A DNA stretch of 64,000 nt from Cryobacterium sp. CG_9.6 (GTDB taxonomy: Bacteria > Actinomycetota > Actinomycetes > Actinomycetales > Microbacteriaceae), in NCBI RefSeq assembly GCF_029893365.1, contig NZ_JARXUZ010000001.1:2728001-2792000 (forward strand), given 5' to 3'. The first letter of the stretch is position 1, and every line of letters begins with the position of its first letter. Below are positions 34,760-43,008 of the stretch, piece by piece. A program made the position numbers and the translations under genes. Below the pieces are notes generated by a model. The model was not told where the DNA came from, searched no databases, and was given only the letters and a program-made list of their open reading frames with translations.

Positions 34760-36334
34760 TTACTGCGGGATCATGATGCCGTTGCCCGGACCCATCGGCA
34801 GGTCGAAGAAGAAGAACACGCTGAGTACGGCCACCCAGCCCACCCAGAACGTCACCGCGAAAGGCAGCATGCGCGCAATGATGGTGCCGAGGCCGGCCTG
34901 CGGCTCATATTTGCGCAGCATGGTGAGCAGCACGATCAGGTACGGATTCAGGGGGGTGAGTACCTGGGTGGCCGAGTCTCCCACCCGAAATGCGCCCTGA
35001 ATGAAGGCGGGTTCGTACCCGAGCAGCACGAACAGCGGCACGAACACGGCGGCCATCAGCGTCCACATTGCCGATCCCGAGATGATGAACAGATTCAGAA
35101 TGGATGCCAGCAGCACGAACGCGAGAATGGCCGGGAACCCGGTGAGGCCAATGGCCTGGAGCCCGCCGGCACCGGCAACGGCAATCCAGCTGCCAATCCC
35201 CGAGTAGTTGAACAGGGCCACGAACTGACCGAGGATGAAAGCCAGCACGAGGAAGCCGCTCATGTCTTTGATGGCCTGCCCCATCACGCGTGGAACGTCA
35301 CTTCCCGTGGAGATGGTTCCGGTGATTTTGCCGTACACGAGACCGGGCACAACGAAGAGCGCGAACACGATGAAGACGATGGAGCTCAGTAGCGGCGACC
35401 GCGGCAAGAACCCGCCGTCCTCGTTGCGCCAGGGGGAATCGGGCAGCACCGCTGCAACCACGATGAGCGCCGTCACGAACAGCCCCACAATGAACGACCA
35501 GCGCAGCCCGCGGTTTTCCGTGGCGGTGAGCGTGGAGCTCAGGGTCACCGGGGTCGTCAAATCGTCGTCGACCAGCTCGGTGCGCGAGACGCTCTGGCGT
35601 CCAAGCCGGGGCTCCAGCACCTTGTCAATGATGAAGCCGGCAATCGCGATGAGCACCACCGACGAGACCACATTGAAGAAGTAGTTGGAGATGGGCGTCA
35701 CGACCGAACCGGCGTTGGGCAGGTTGACGGTGACGGCCGTGGTGATACCGGCGAAAAGAGCATCAAGGCTCGTGACGAGCATTGAGGTGGAGTACCCGGC
35801 TCCCACCGCGGCGAAACCTCCGAGCAGCCCCGCAACCGGATGCCGTCCCGCGGCCTTGAACACCAGCGCCGCCAGCGGGGGAATCACGACAAAAGCCGCA
35901 TCGGACATGATGGAGCCGAGCACGCCGACAAATGCCACGGCGTAGGGCAACGACCAGCGGGGTGCGGAGCCAAATGCCTTGCGAATGAGGGCGGAGAGCA
36001 GGCCCGACTTCTCGGCCACACCGACCGCGAGCAGGATGGGCAGCACGGTCGCCAGTGGCGGGAAACCGAGATAGTTGGCGCCAATGTTCTGCGTGAACCA
36101 GGTGAGTCCCTCTGCAGTGAAGAAGCCCTGGATGACGGTGACCTCGTCGCTGCCGGGCACCTGCACCGAGACGTTACCCCAGGCCATCAGGGTGGAGGCC
36201 ACGGCCGTGATGCCGAACAGAATGAGAAAAAGCATGAAGGGGTCGGGCAGTTTGTTGCCCACCCGTTCGATGCCGGTGAGCACGCGATCGATGATGACGG
36301 TTCGACGGCCGGTGAGAGGCGGTGCGGTGGTCAT
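34760..36334 (-). CDS. abgT: AbgT family transporter
   Basis: A 524-aa permease of the AbgT/MtrF family (p-aminobenzoyl-glutamate uptake in E. coli, sulfonamide export in others). It has about a dozen membrane segments. Conserved N-terminal NKLPDPFMLFLILFGITA and the central GSIMSDAAFVVIPPLAALVF-type region are present. The ATG at 36334 has GGGGGA upstream. It sits between an AbgB-like M20 amidohydrolase and an ATP-grasp gene, which fits uptake and cleavage of an acyl-amino acid. Confidence 0.88.
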   Translation of the reverse strand: MTTAPPLTGRRTVIIDRVLTGIERVGNKLPDPFMLFLILFGITAVASTLMAWGNVSVQVPGSDEVTVIQGFFTAEGLTWFTQNIGANYLGFPPLATVLPILLAVGVAEKSGLLSALIRKAFGSAPRWSLPYAVAFVGVLGSIMSDAAFVVIPPLAALVFKAAGRHPVAGLLGGFAAVGAGYSTSMLVTSLDALFAGITTAVTVNLPNAGSVVTPISNYFFNVVSSVVLIAIAGFIIDKVLEPRLGRQSVSRTELVDDDLTTPVTLSSTLTATENRGLRWSFIVGLFVTALIVVAAVLPDSPWRNEDGGFLPRSPLLSSIVFIVFALFVVPGLVYGKITGTISTGSDVPRVMGQAIKDMSGFLVLAFILGQFVALFNYSGIGSWIAVAGAGGLQAIGLTGFPAILAFVLLASILNLFIISGSAMWTLMAAVFVPLFVLLGYEPAFIQGAFRVGDSATQVLTPLNPYLIVLLTMLRKYEPQAGLGTIIARMLPFAVTFWVGWVAVLSVFFFFDLPMGPGNGIMIPQ

Positions 36335-36382
36335 AAATCCCCCAGGAAGCGGTGCGGAAGGTGTGGATGCGGAGCGGAAGCG

Positions 36383-37711
36383 TCAGTCAAAGAAGTGCGG
36401 CACGTCGATCGCCCCGCCCTGGGCGGCAAACTCCGCGGCCACGCTCGCCCGTAGGGCCGGGTCACAGAGAAAATCAAGGGCGGTGAGAGCCAGGCCACTG
36501 GCGCCGTCGAGCGCGCCGAGCTCGGCGGCATCCGTTTGGGCGGCATGGGCGAACTCGCGCGTGTGCAGCGCCACGTGCGGCGCAGCGATTTTGATGAGGG
36601 GATGAATACCCGGAATGCGAAAACTCACATTGCCGAAGTCGGTGGAGGCGGCAATGGTTTCGGAGACCACGCCGAGCGGCAGCGGGTGGCGGCCGCGGCG
36701 CTGCTGCGCGGTGACCCAGCGCCCGGTGAGCACCTCGTTTGTGCGCACGGGAAGGGAGGGAGCGTGTTCGTCCCAGTCAATCTGCACCGTCGTTCCGGTC
36801 ATCAGGGCGGCGCCCTCGGCGATTCCCTCGAGGCGATCGCTCAGATCCTTCAGCGTGTCGGCGAACTTGGAGCGAGCGTACAGTTTGAGCACAGTCCGTT
36901 CGGGGATGATGCTCGGCCGTGTTCCCCCCTCGGAGATGATGGCGTGCACGCGGTCAACGGGGGGAAGCTGCTGGCGCAACAGACCGATCGCCTGATAGGC
37001 CAGCGTGGCAGCGTCGAGGGCATTGCGGCCCATGAAGGGCTGCGCGGACGCGTGGGCCGCCACACCGGTATAGGTGACGGTGAGCACGCGGCGGCCGAGC
37101 CACACCTGGTCGGCGAGGTCGTAACCGTAGGGGTGCACCATGATGGCGGCGTCGAGGCCGTCGAAGGCACCCTGCCGAGCCATCACCTCCTTGCCGGAGA
37201 ACCCTTCCTCCGCCGGCGTTCCCAGAAAGACAACCCGCCCGGGGAAAGCCTCGGGGTCCTCCATAAGCGTCGCGGCCAGAGCGAGGAACGCCCCTACCCC
37301 GGTGGCGGCAATAACATTGTGCCCACAGCCGTGACCCACGTCCGGCAGGGCATCGTACTCACTCAAAATCGCGATTGCCGGTCCGTCCCCCGACCCGATT
37401 TCAGCGCGGATGCCGGTGGCCACGCCATGAACACCCAGCTGGGCGTCGATCCCGTGTCGGGTCAGTACCTCCACGAGGTAGGCGGCGCTGCGATGCTCGG
37501 CGAAGGCAGTTTCGGGGTCGGCGTGCAGGGTGTGCACAATGCCGTTGAGCTCCCCGGCGAGCGCGTCAACATGAGCGTCCACGGTGGCCACGAGCTGTTC
37601 CGGCGCTCCCGCGAATGGCGACGGCACCGCCACGAAGGCGCTCATGCGCCGGGTGGTCTCCTCCTGAAGCTTCTGCAGATAAATAGGATTCGGCTCGGTC
37701 GAAGAGGTCAT
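36383..37711 (-). CDS. M20 family amidohydrolase (AbgA/AbgB-like)
   Basis: A 442-aa zinc amidohydrolase. Metal-ligand motifs: GHGCGHNVIAATGVG, GTPAEEGFSGKE, and the late His region of M20D proteins (ASTDFGNVSFRIPGIHP). The dimerisation lid lies at about 195-305. With AbgT it may hydrolyse p-aminobenzoyl-glutamate or another N-acyl amino acid. In E. coli AbgA and AbgB are both needed; only one subunit-like gene is here, so the substrate may differ. Confidence 0.87.
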   Translation of the reverse strand: MTSSTEPNPIYLQKLQEETTRRMSAFVAVPSPFAGAPEQLVATVDAHVDALAGELNGIVHTLHADPETAFAEHRSAAYLVEVLTRHGIDAQLGVHGVATGIRAEIGSGDGPAIAILSEYDALPDVGHGCGHNVIAATGVGAFLALAATLMEDPEAFPGRVVFLGTPAEEGFSGKEVMARQGAFDGLDAAIMVHPYGYDLADQVWLGRRVLTVTYTGVAAHASAQPFMGRNALDAATLAYQAIGLLRQQLPPVDRVHAIISEGGTRPSIIPERTVLKLYARSKFADTLKDLSDRLEGIAEGAALMTGTTVQIDWDEHAPSLPVRTNEVLTGRWVTAQQRRGRHPLPLGVVSETIAASTDFGNVSFRIPGIHPLIKIAAPHVALHTREFAHAAQTDAAELGALDGASGLALTALDFLCDPALRASVAAEFAAQGGAIDVPHFFD

Positions 37712-37777
37712 CTCTCTACCCTAGACACGTGGTACACCCCACGTGGGCGCGGAAATCTATTCGTAACAGTCGGGTCG

Positions 37778-38710
37778 TCAGGTCATGGCCGGTCGGCCGA
37801 CACGCGGAACGCGGGCGGTCAGAATGACAAGGCCCGCCACCAGGAGCAGCACTCCGGCAGCCGTGGAGAGGGTGAACACCTCCTGCAGCACCAGCACGCC
37901 CAGCAGAGTGGCCGTGACGGGTTCCAGAAGTGTGAGCGTAGCCACCTGGGCGGCGGGGAGCGCGCGGAGGCCCCGGCCAAAGAGCGTGTAGGCCAGAGCC
38001 GTGGTGACCACGGCGAGCCACGCTACTGTGACCAGGCCGGCGGGCCGAGACATCCACTCGAGATTGGTGCTGAGCAGCACGGGAAGCGAGAGGGCGGCGG
38101 CCACCCCGAAGGTGGTTCCCATGGCAAGCGCCGGCGACCAGCCACGGTCAAGGAGTAGCTTCGTGGTGACCGTGTACACGGCGTAGCAACCGGCGGCGCC
38201 AAGCGAGGCGGCGAGTCCCGGCAGGGTGAGCGTCATTGCTCCCCCGGTGCCGAGCCCCGACAGAACCGCAATGCCGAGCGCAGCCACGGACGTGGCGATG
38301 GCCCAGCGGATGCCGGGAGCGCGTCCGCGCACCGCCCACTCGAGCAGGCCGGTGAGCACCGGCGCACAGCCCAGCGCCACCAGAGTACCCACGGCCACAC
38401 CGTTCTGCGCCGTGCCGGTGAAGAACGTGGGCTGATACCCGGCCACACCGCACGCTCCCAGAAGAACGAGAACACCGGCGCTCATGCTGCTCCGCCCTGC
38501 CGGCCACCGCACCCGTTGCACTCCTGGCCTGCGCCGTGCCCGTTCCGCGAATGCGGCGACCAGGGCGAGTAACACGCCGCCGCCCACGATGCGGGCCGCG
38601 CCGAGGGAGGTTGCCGACGCCTCGCTGCCGCCCAGCGCCTGGGCCGTGCCCGTGGTGCCAAAACACACCGCGGCGATCACGATCAGCACAATGGAACCCC
38701 GCGTGGTCAT
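37778..38710 (-). CDS. EamA/DMT family transporter
   Basis: A 310-aa membrane protein with ten predicted helices made of two EamA repeats. The first opens with IAAVCFGTTGTAQAL; the second has GLAASLGAAGCYAVYTVTTK and the conserved ending LLEPVTATLLGVLVL. The drug/metabolite transporter fold usually exports small metabolites; substrate unknown. It is separated from aceA upstream by a strong terminator. Confidence 0.87.
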   Translation of the reverse strand: MTTRGSIVLIVIAAVCFGTTGTAQALGGSEASATSLGAARIVGGGVLLALVAAFAERARRRPGVQRVRWPAGRSSMSAGVLVLLGACGVAGYQPTFFTGTAQNGVAVGTLVALGCAPVLTGLLEWAVRGRAPGIRWAIATSVAALGIAVLSGLGTGGAMTLTLPGLAASLGAAGCYAVYTVTTKLLLDRGWSPALAMGTTFGVAAALSLPVLLSTNLEWMSRPAGLVTVAWLAVVTTALAYTLFGRGLRALPAAQVATLTLLEPVTATLLGVLVLQEVFTLSTAAGVLLLVAGLVILTARVPRVGRPAMT

Positions 38711-38739
38711 GCCTCATTCTTCCACGGTGCGCAAACGGG

Positions 38740-38785
38740 AGGCACACAGAAGCCCCCGCCATGAGGCGGGGGCTTCTGTGTGCCT
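38740..38785 (-). terminator. Strong intrinsic terminator after aceA
   Basis: A perfect 21-bp stem (38740-38760 with 38765-38785) and ATGA loop lie 18 bp after the isocitrate lyase stop and 29 bp before the eamA start. It separates the two transcription units; the T-tract is short. Confidence 0.85.
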
Positions 38786-38803
38786 CGAGCGGCTGCAGCC
38801 GTT

Positions 38804-40420
38804 TTAGTGGGTGGTGAGCACCGGCTCGTCGAACTGGTTGCTGGTGTTGTTCACGCCGCCGGCCTTGAGGGCGGCGTCGCCGGCGAAGTACTCCTTGTGG
38901 TTATCGCCCAGGTCGGAGCCCGACATGTTCTGGTGCTTGACCGTGGCGATTCCCTCGCGGATCTCGCGGCGCTGCACGCCCTTCACATAGGCGAGCATGC
39001 CCTGACCGGCGAAGTAGCCCTTGGCCAGATCATCGGTAGAGAGGGCTGCCGTGTGGTACGTAGGCAGGGTGATGAGGTGGTGGAAGATACCGGCTTCGGC
39101 CGAGCTGTCGCGCTGGAACGTACGAATCTTTTCGTCGGCGTTTTGAGCCAGCTCGGTCTCGTCGTAGTCCACGCTCATGAGCTTGGCGCGGTCGTACGAC
39201 GACACGTCCTTGCCCTCGGCGAGCAGCGCGTCGTAGGCCTGCTGACGGAAGTTGAGGGTCCAGTTGAACGATGGGCTGTTGTTGTAAACAAGCTTGGCGT
39301 TCGGGATCTCCTTGCGCACTTCGTTCATCATCGCGGCGATCTGGCCGATGTGCGGCTTTTCGGTTTCAATCCAGAGCAGGTCGGCGCCATTGCGCAGCGA
39401 GGTGATGCTGTCGAGCACGCAGCGTGCCTCACCGGTTCCGGCACGGAACTGGAACAGATTGCTGGCCAGACGCTTCGGTCGCAGCAGCTTGCCGTCGCGC
39501 TTGATGACAACATCGCCGTTGCCCAGGTCAGCTTCGGTGATCTCGTCCACGTCGAGGAAGGAGTTGTACTGGTCACCGAGGTCACCAGGTGCCGTTGTCA
39601 CGGCGAGCTTCTGGGTGAGGCCGGCCCCGAGCGAGTCGGTGCGGGAGACGATGATGCCGTTCTCGATGCCGAGCTCCAGGAACGCGTATCGCACGGCGTT
39701 GATCTTGGCAATGAAGTCCTCGTGCGGAACCGTGACCTTGCCGTCCTGGTGGCCACACTGCTTCTCGTCCGACACCTGATTCTCAATCTGGATGGCGCAG
39801 GCACCCGCCTCAATCATCTTCTTGGCGAGGAGGTACGTGGCCTCGGGGTTTCCGAATCCAGCATCGATGTCGGCGATGATCGGCACCACGTGGGTCTCGA
39901 AGTTGTTGATCTGCGTCTGAAGCGCCGCGATCGTGGCGTCGTCGCCCACGATCCGGGCGTTGTCGAGGCCGGTGAAGAGCAGGTCGAGTTCGCGGGCATC
40001 CGCTTGCCGAAGGAAGGTGTACAGCTCTTCGACCAGCGCGGGGACTGCCGTTTTCTCGTGCATGGACTGGTCGGGGAGCGGACCGAACTCGCTGCGAAGC
40101 GCGGCTACCATCCAGCCGGACAGGTAGAGGTAGCGCTTGTTCGTGGTCTTGAGGTGCTTCTTGATGGAGATCATTTTCTGCTGGCCGATGAAGCCGTGCC
40201 ACACCCCGAGTGACTGCGTGTAAATAGAGGAGTCTCCGTCGTACTCGAGCATGTCCTTGCGCATGATATCGGCGGTGTACTGGGCGATCTCGAGGCCGGT
40301 CTTGAAGCGATTCTGCGCACGCATGCGGGCCACCGACTCGGGGTTGATCGCATCCCAGCTGCTGCCAACCTGCTTCTTCAGCGCTTGAACGGACGTGATG
40401 TCGTCTTCGTAGAGAGTCAT
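38804..40420 (-). CDS. aceA: Isocitrate lyase, long form
   Basis: A 538-aa glyoxylate-cycle enzyme splitting isocitrate into succinate and glyoxylate. The active-site loop is EKQCGHQDGK with the catalytic Cys. The metal/substrate region DIDAGFGNPEATYLL is also present. The length of about 540 residues belongs to the longer isocitrate lyase subfamily seen in Pseudomonas and many actinobacteria, not the 430-aa E. coli type. The second ATG (40420) is chosen: AAGGA is 6 nt before it, but touches the first ATG at 40426. No malate synthase is in the window. Confidence 0.95.
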   Translation of the reverse strand: MTLYEDDITSVQALKKQVGSSWDAINPESVARMRAQNRFKTGLEIAQYTADIMRKDMLEYDGDSSIYTQSLGVWHGFIGQQKMISIKKHLKTTNKRYLYLSGWMVAALRSEFGPLPDQSMHEKTAVPALVEELYTFLRQADARELDLLFTGLDNARIVGDDATIAALQTQINNFETHVVPIIADIDAGFGNPEATYLLAKKMIEAGACAIQIENQVSDEKQCGHQDGKVTVPHEDFIAKINAVRYAFLELGIENGIIVSRTDSLGAGLTQKLAVTTAPGDLGDQYNSFLDVDEITEADLGNGDVVIKRDGKLLRPKRLASNLFQFRAGTGEARCVLDSITSLRNGADLLWIETEKPHIGQIAAMMNEVRKEIPNAKLVYNNSPSFNWTLNFRQQAYDALLAEGKDVSSYDRAKLMSVDYDETELAQNADEKIRTFQRDSSAEAGIFHHLITLPTYHTAALSTDDLAKGYFAGQGMLAYVKGVQRREIREGIATVKHQNMSGSDLGDNHKEYFAGDAALKAGGVNNTSNQFDEPVLTTH

Positions 40421-40757
40421 TGTCATTCCTTCGACGGGAGAGTTGTGGAGCCTGGACGAAAAATGTGGCGACCCGGTATCGGCTGCTGGTTACAGACTCC
40501 TCCCTGCGAGCGGGGTTGCGATCAGACTTCTTCACAGAACTTTGCCGTTTCTTCTGCGATTGAGAAGAAAACCACGGTCCGGCTTCGGACAGAGCCGAAA
40601 AGAGTGCCTGATTTACCCTCGAACGGGGCACTGGGGGCCTCACCAGGAACACACGACCGGTGTGGTCGTCCCGCCCGCCCATCCCGGTTCACGCCCAGAC
40701 AATCGTGGTTTCATGGAACAATATGCGCCCGTTACGCCGGGCAGGAAAAGAGCTGTT
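40421..40757. promoter_or_regulatory. Divergent promoter region aceA / ABC1 kinase
   Basis: 337 bp with no supported gene. Besides the inverted repeat at 40548-40570 it contains agaactttgccgttt at 40536-40550, loosely like the RamB half-site of corynebacterial aceA promoters. That resemblance is only suggestive. Confidence 0.5.
40548..40570. promoter_or_regulatory. Candidate operator upstream of aceA
   Basis: A perfect 8-bp inverted repeat, TTTCTTCT-N7-AGAAGAAA, about 130 bp before the aceA start and 190 bp before the ABC1 kinase start. A regulator of acetate metabolism is a plausible binder (inference); there is no regulator gene adjacent. Confidence 0.45.
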
Positions 40758-42485
40758 ATGGCGAATGAGACACTCGGTATCTCCGTCCCTCGACTGTCGT
40801 CGTTTACCAATCAGGGCTCCGCGGACCGCACCGTGTCCGTGCTGGGTCGAGGTCGACGATTCGCCCAACTCATGGGGATCGCCAAAAAAAATGGCCTCTT
40901 TCCCCTGCGCAAACTCGACTTTGGCTCGGCGCCGAGCGGGGCAGCCACGCGCCTGGTGCAGGCCGAGGGACTGCGCCGTGCACTGGAGGAGGCCGGCGGA
41001 GCCTTCGTGAAAATCGGCCAACTCATGTCCACCCGAACGGATGTGCTCCCCGAGGAGTTCGTGTCGGCTCTCTCCCAACTGCAACATTCCGTCGAACCGG
41101 CACCGTGGGACGATGTTGAACCGCTCCTCGTGACGGAGTTCGGAGCCCCACTGGAGAGTCTGTTCTCCTCGTTTGACCGCGAACCCGTGGCCGCGGCATC
41201 CATTGGCCAGGTTCACCGTGCCACATTGAAATCGGGCCAAGTGGTGGCCGTGAAGGTGCAGCGACCCGGAATTGTTCCCGAGGTGAAGCGCGACGTGGAC
41301 ATCGCCCTGCGCATGGTGAATGTGCTCAGCCTGTCGTCGCCTCAGGCGCGGGCGCTGGGCATCAGACCCGCCGCCGCCCAGTACGGCGCCGATCTCATTC
41401 GCCAACTCGACTTTCGCCTCGAGGCCCGCAACCTGCTGGCGCTTCGGGCGCTGCAGGCTCGTGGCCCCCACGCCGAAGAGATTCGCCTGCCGGAACTCAT
41501 CGAATCGCTGTCAACCGATCGCGTCATTCTGATGGAGTTTCTAGAGGGTGACACCTTTGCTGCCCTGAACGAGAGAGCGGATGCGGCGCCAGCCGCCCTG
41601 ACCGCGGCGATGCGGGTGATCCTGAGCGCTTTTGTGCGGCAGATCGTTTTTGACGGGGTGTATCACGCAGACCTGCACCCCGGAAACATCATGCTGCTCG
41701 CCAACGGCCAGCCGGCTCTCGTGGACTTCGGGTCGGTGGGCCGACTGGACCTCCAGCTGCGCGAATCGGTTCAGGAACTGCTCATCGCCTTTCTGCAATC
41801 CGACACCCAGCTGATTGCGGATGGTCTCCTCCAGCTGGCACCGCTCACCGCGGGCTCCGATGAGCGCGGATTTCGCCGGGACCTGAGTGCCTTCATCACG
41901 CTTGAGCTCGGACCGGGAGCGCGGATTGATGTGACCACCGTCGACTCGATGGTCGCGATCCTGGTGCAGTATTCGATGGCCATCCCCACGGAATTCATCG
42001 CGGCCGCGCGCGCCCTCGTCATTCTCGAGGGAACCCTGCGTTCCACGTTGCCCGACTTTGATCTGTTGGAAGAAGCGCGCGGGCTGGCCGCGGGCCAGAT
42101 TCGCGACCAAATGGCCCCCGCCAACCTGCGGGAAGTGGGAACCACCGAGCTGCTTGCTCTGCTGCCAAGCATCCGCCGATTGCCGCGTCGCTTCGATCAA
42201 ATCGGGCTCGCGCTGGAAACAGGCAAGCTCGGTGTCAATGTTCGGCTCCTCGCCCATCCGGACGACCGCCGGTTGCTGGCCGGCTTCATCCGGCAGATCG
42301 GGGTCGGCGTGGTGGGTCTCGTGAGCGGAATCCTGGCACTCGGGTATCTGACCGCGCCACTGCAGGCATCCGCTTCGGTGGGCTTGATCAGTACGGCGAG
42401 CGCCGGGGTCGCTCTCGGGTCGACTTCGATCGTGCTGCTCGCGGCGGCGCTGGTGGATGCGCTCGTGTCGCGCCACCGCGACTGA
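40758..42485 (+). CDS. ABC1/UbiB family kinase-like protein (AarF)
   Basis: A 575-aa atypical kinase. Family motifs: KIGQLMSTRTDVLP (KxGQ), the Ala-rich loop PVAAASIGQVHRATL, VAVKVQRPG with the ATP-binding Lys, HADLHPGNIM and LVDFGSVGRLD. Two hydrophobic helices at the C-terminus (about 505-560) anchor it in the membrane. UbiB/Coq8 proteins support quinone lipid metabolism. The ATG at 40758 has AGGAAAAGAG upstream; another ATG at 40713 is possible. Confidence 0.9.
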   Translation: MANETLGISVPRLSSFTNQGSADRTVSVLGRGRRFAQLMGIAKKNGLFPLRKLDFGSAPSGAATRLVQAEGLRRALEEAGGAFVKIGQLMSTRTDVLPEEFVSALSQLQHSVEPAPWDDVEPLLVTEFGAPLESLFSSFDREPVAAASIGQVHRATLKSGQVVAVKVQRPGIVPEVKRDVDIALRMVNVLSLSSPQARALGIRPAAAQYGADLIRQLDFRLEARNLLALRALQARGPHAEEIRLPELIESLSTDRVILMEFLEGDTFAALNERADAAPAALTAAMRVILSAFVRQIVFDGVYHADLHPGNIMLLANGQPALVDFGSVGRLDLQLRESVQELLIAFLQSDTQLIADGLLQLAPLTAGSDERGFRRDLSAFITLELGPGARIDVTTVDSMVAILVQYSMAIPTEFIAAARALVILEGTLRSTLPDFDLLEEARGLAAGQIRDQMAPANLREVGTTELLALLPSIRRLPRRFDQIGLALETGKLGVNVRLLAHPDDRRLLAGFIRQIGVGVVGLVSGILALGYLTAPLQASASVGLISTASAGVALGSTSIVLLAAALVDALVSRHRD

Positions 42486-42749
42486 CCCCGCCGCTGCCAC
42501 CCGGTGTCGGCCGGCGCCGTGCGGGAATGTACCCCAAATGGGTGAGAAGTGAGCAAATATCAGGTAGTCTCGAAAATCAGCTGAACAGCCGCTCCGGTTC
42601 AGAGGTGGTCCCCAGGCTTGAGCGGAGTGACCAGCTGCCCGTTGAAAGCAGCCCGTCAGACACTGAACCAGCACCTGAACGTTCACCCCGTTGCTCGCCG
42701 GCACACCGGCGGGGGCAACACAGCCGGGAGAGCGAGAAAATGCGCACTC

Positions 42750-42935
42750 ATGACCGACGATGATCTTCTCCGTGAAGCCGATTACACGAGCTACCACGAC
42801 TCCTGCCGCGACCCGCACATCACCCCGTCCGAAGACCTCGTGGAGTGTCGGCGGCAAACCGGCCACACCGACACCCACGCCACGCGGTCCGGCCTGCTCG
42901 CCATCCGCTGGACAGCACACGACGGCGATCGCTGA
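42750..42935 (+). CDS. Small Cys/His-rich hypothetical protein
   Basis: A 61-aa acidic protein with two cysteines and a cluster of histidines in the order C-x3-H...C-x5-GH-x3-TH, suggestive of a small metal-binding fold. No strong ribosome binding site lies at the usual distance. The 260 bp upstream (42486-42749) has several short complementary segments (CTGAAC/GTTCAG, CCGCTC/GAGCGG) that could fold into a structured leader. It is followed directly by a terminator at 42947-42975. I do not recognise a family. Confidence 0.55.
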   Translation: MTDDDLLREADYTSYHDSCRDPHITPSEDLVECRRQTGHTDTHATRSGLLAIRWTAHDGDR

Positions 42936-42946
42936 CCCCACGGCCA

Positions 42947-42975
42947 AATCGCCCGCGCCAGTGGCGCGGGCGATT
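42947..42975. terminator. Terminator between convergent genes
   Basis: Perfect 14-bp arms (42947-42960 and 42962-42975) form a hairpin 11 bp after the small gene stop and 33 bp from the convergent GH55-like gene stop. It probably serves both directions. Confidence 0.8.
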
Positions 42976-43008
42976 CTGTTGATCTGCTGCAATGTGAGAC
43001 CGCTTCGG

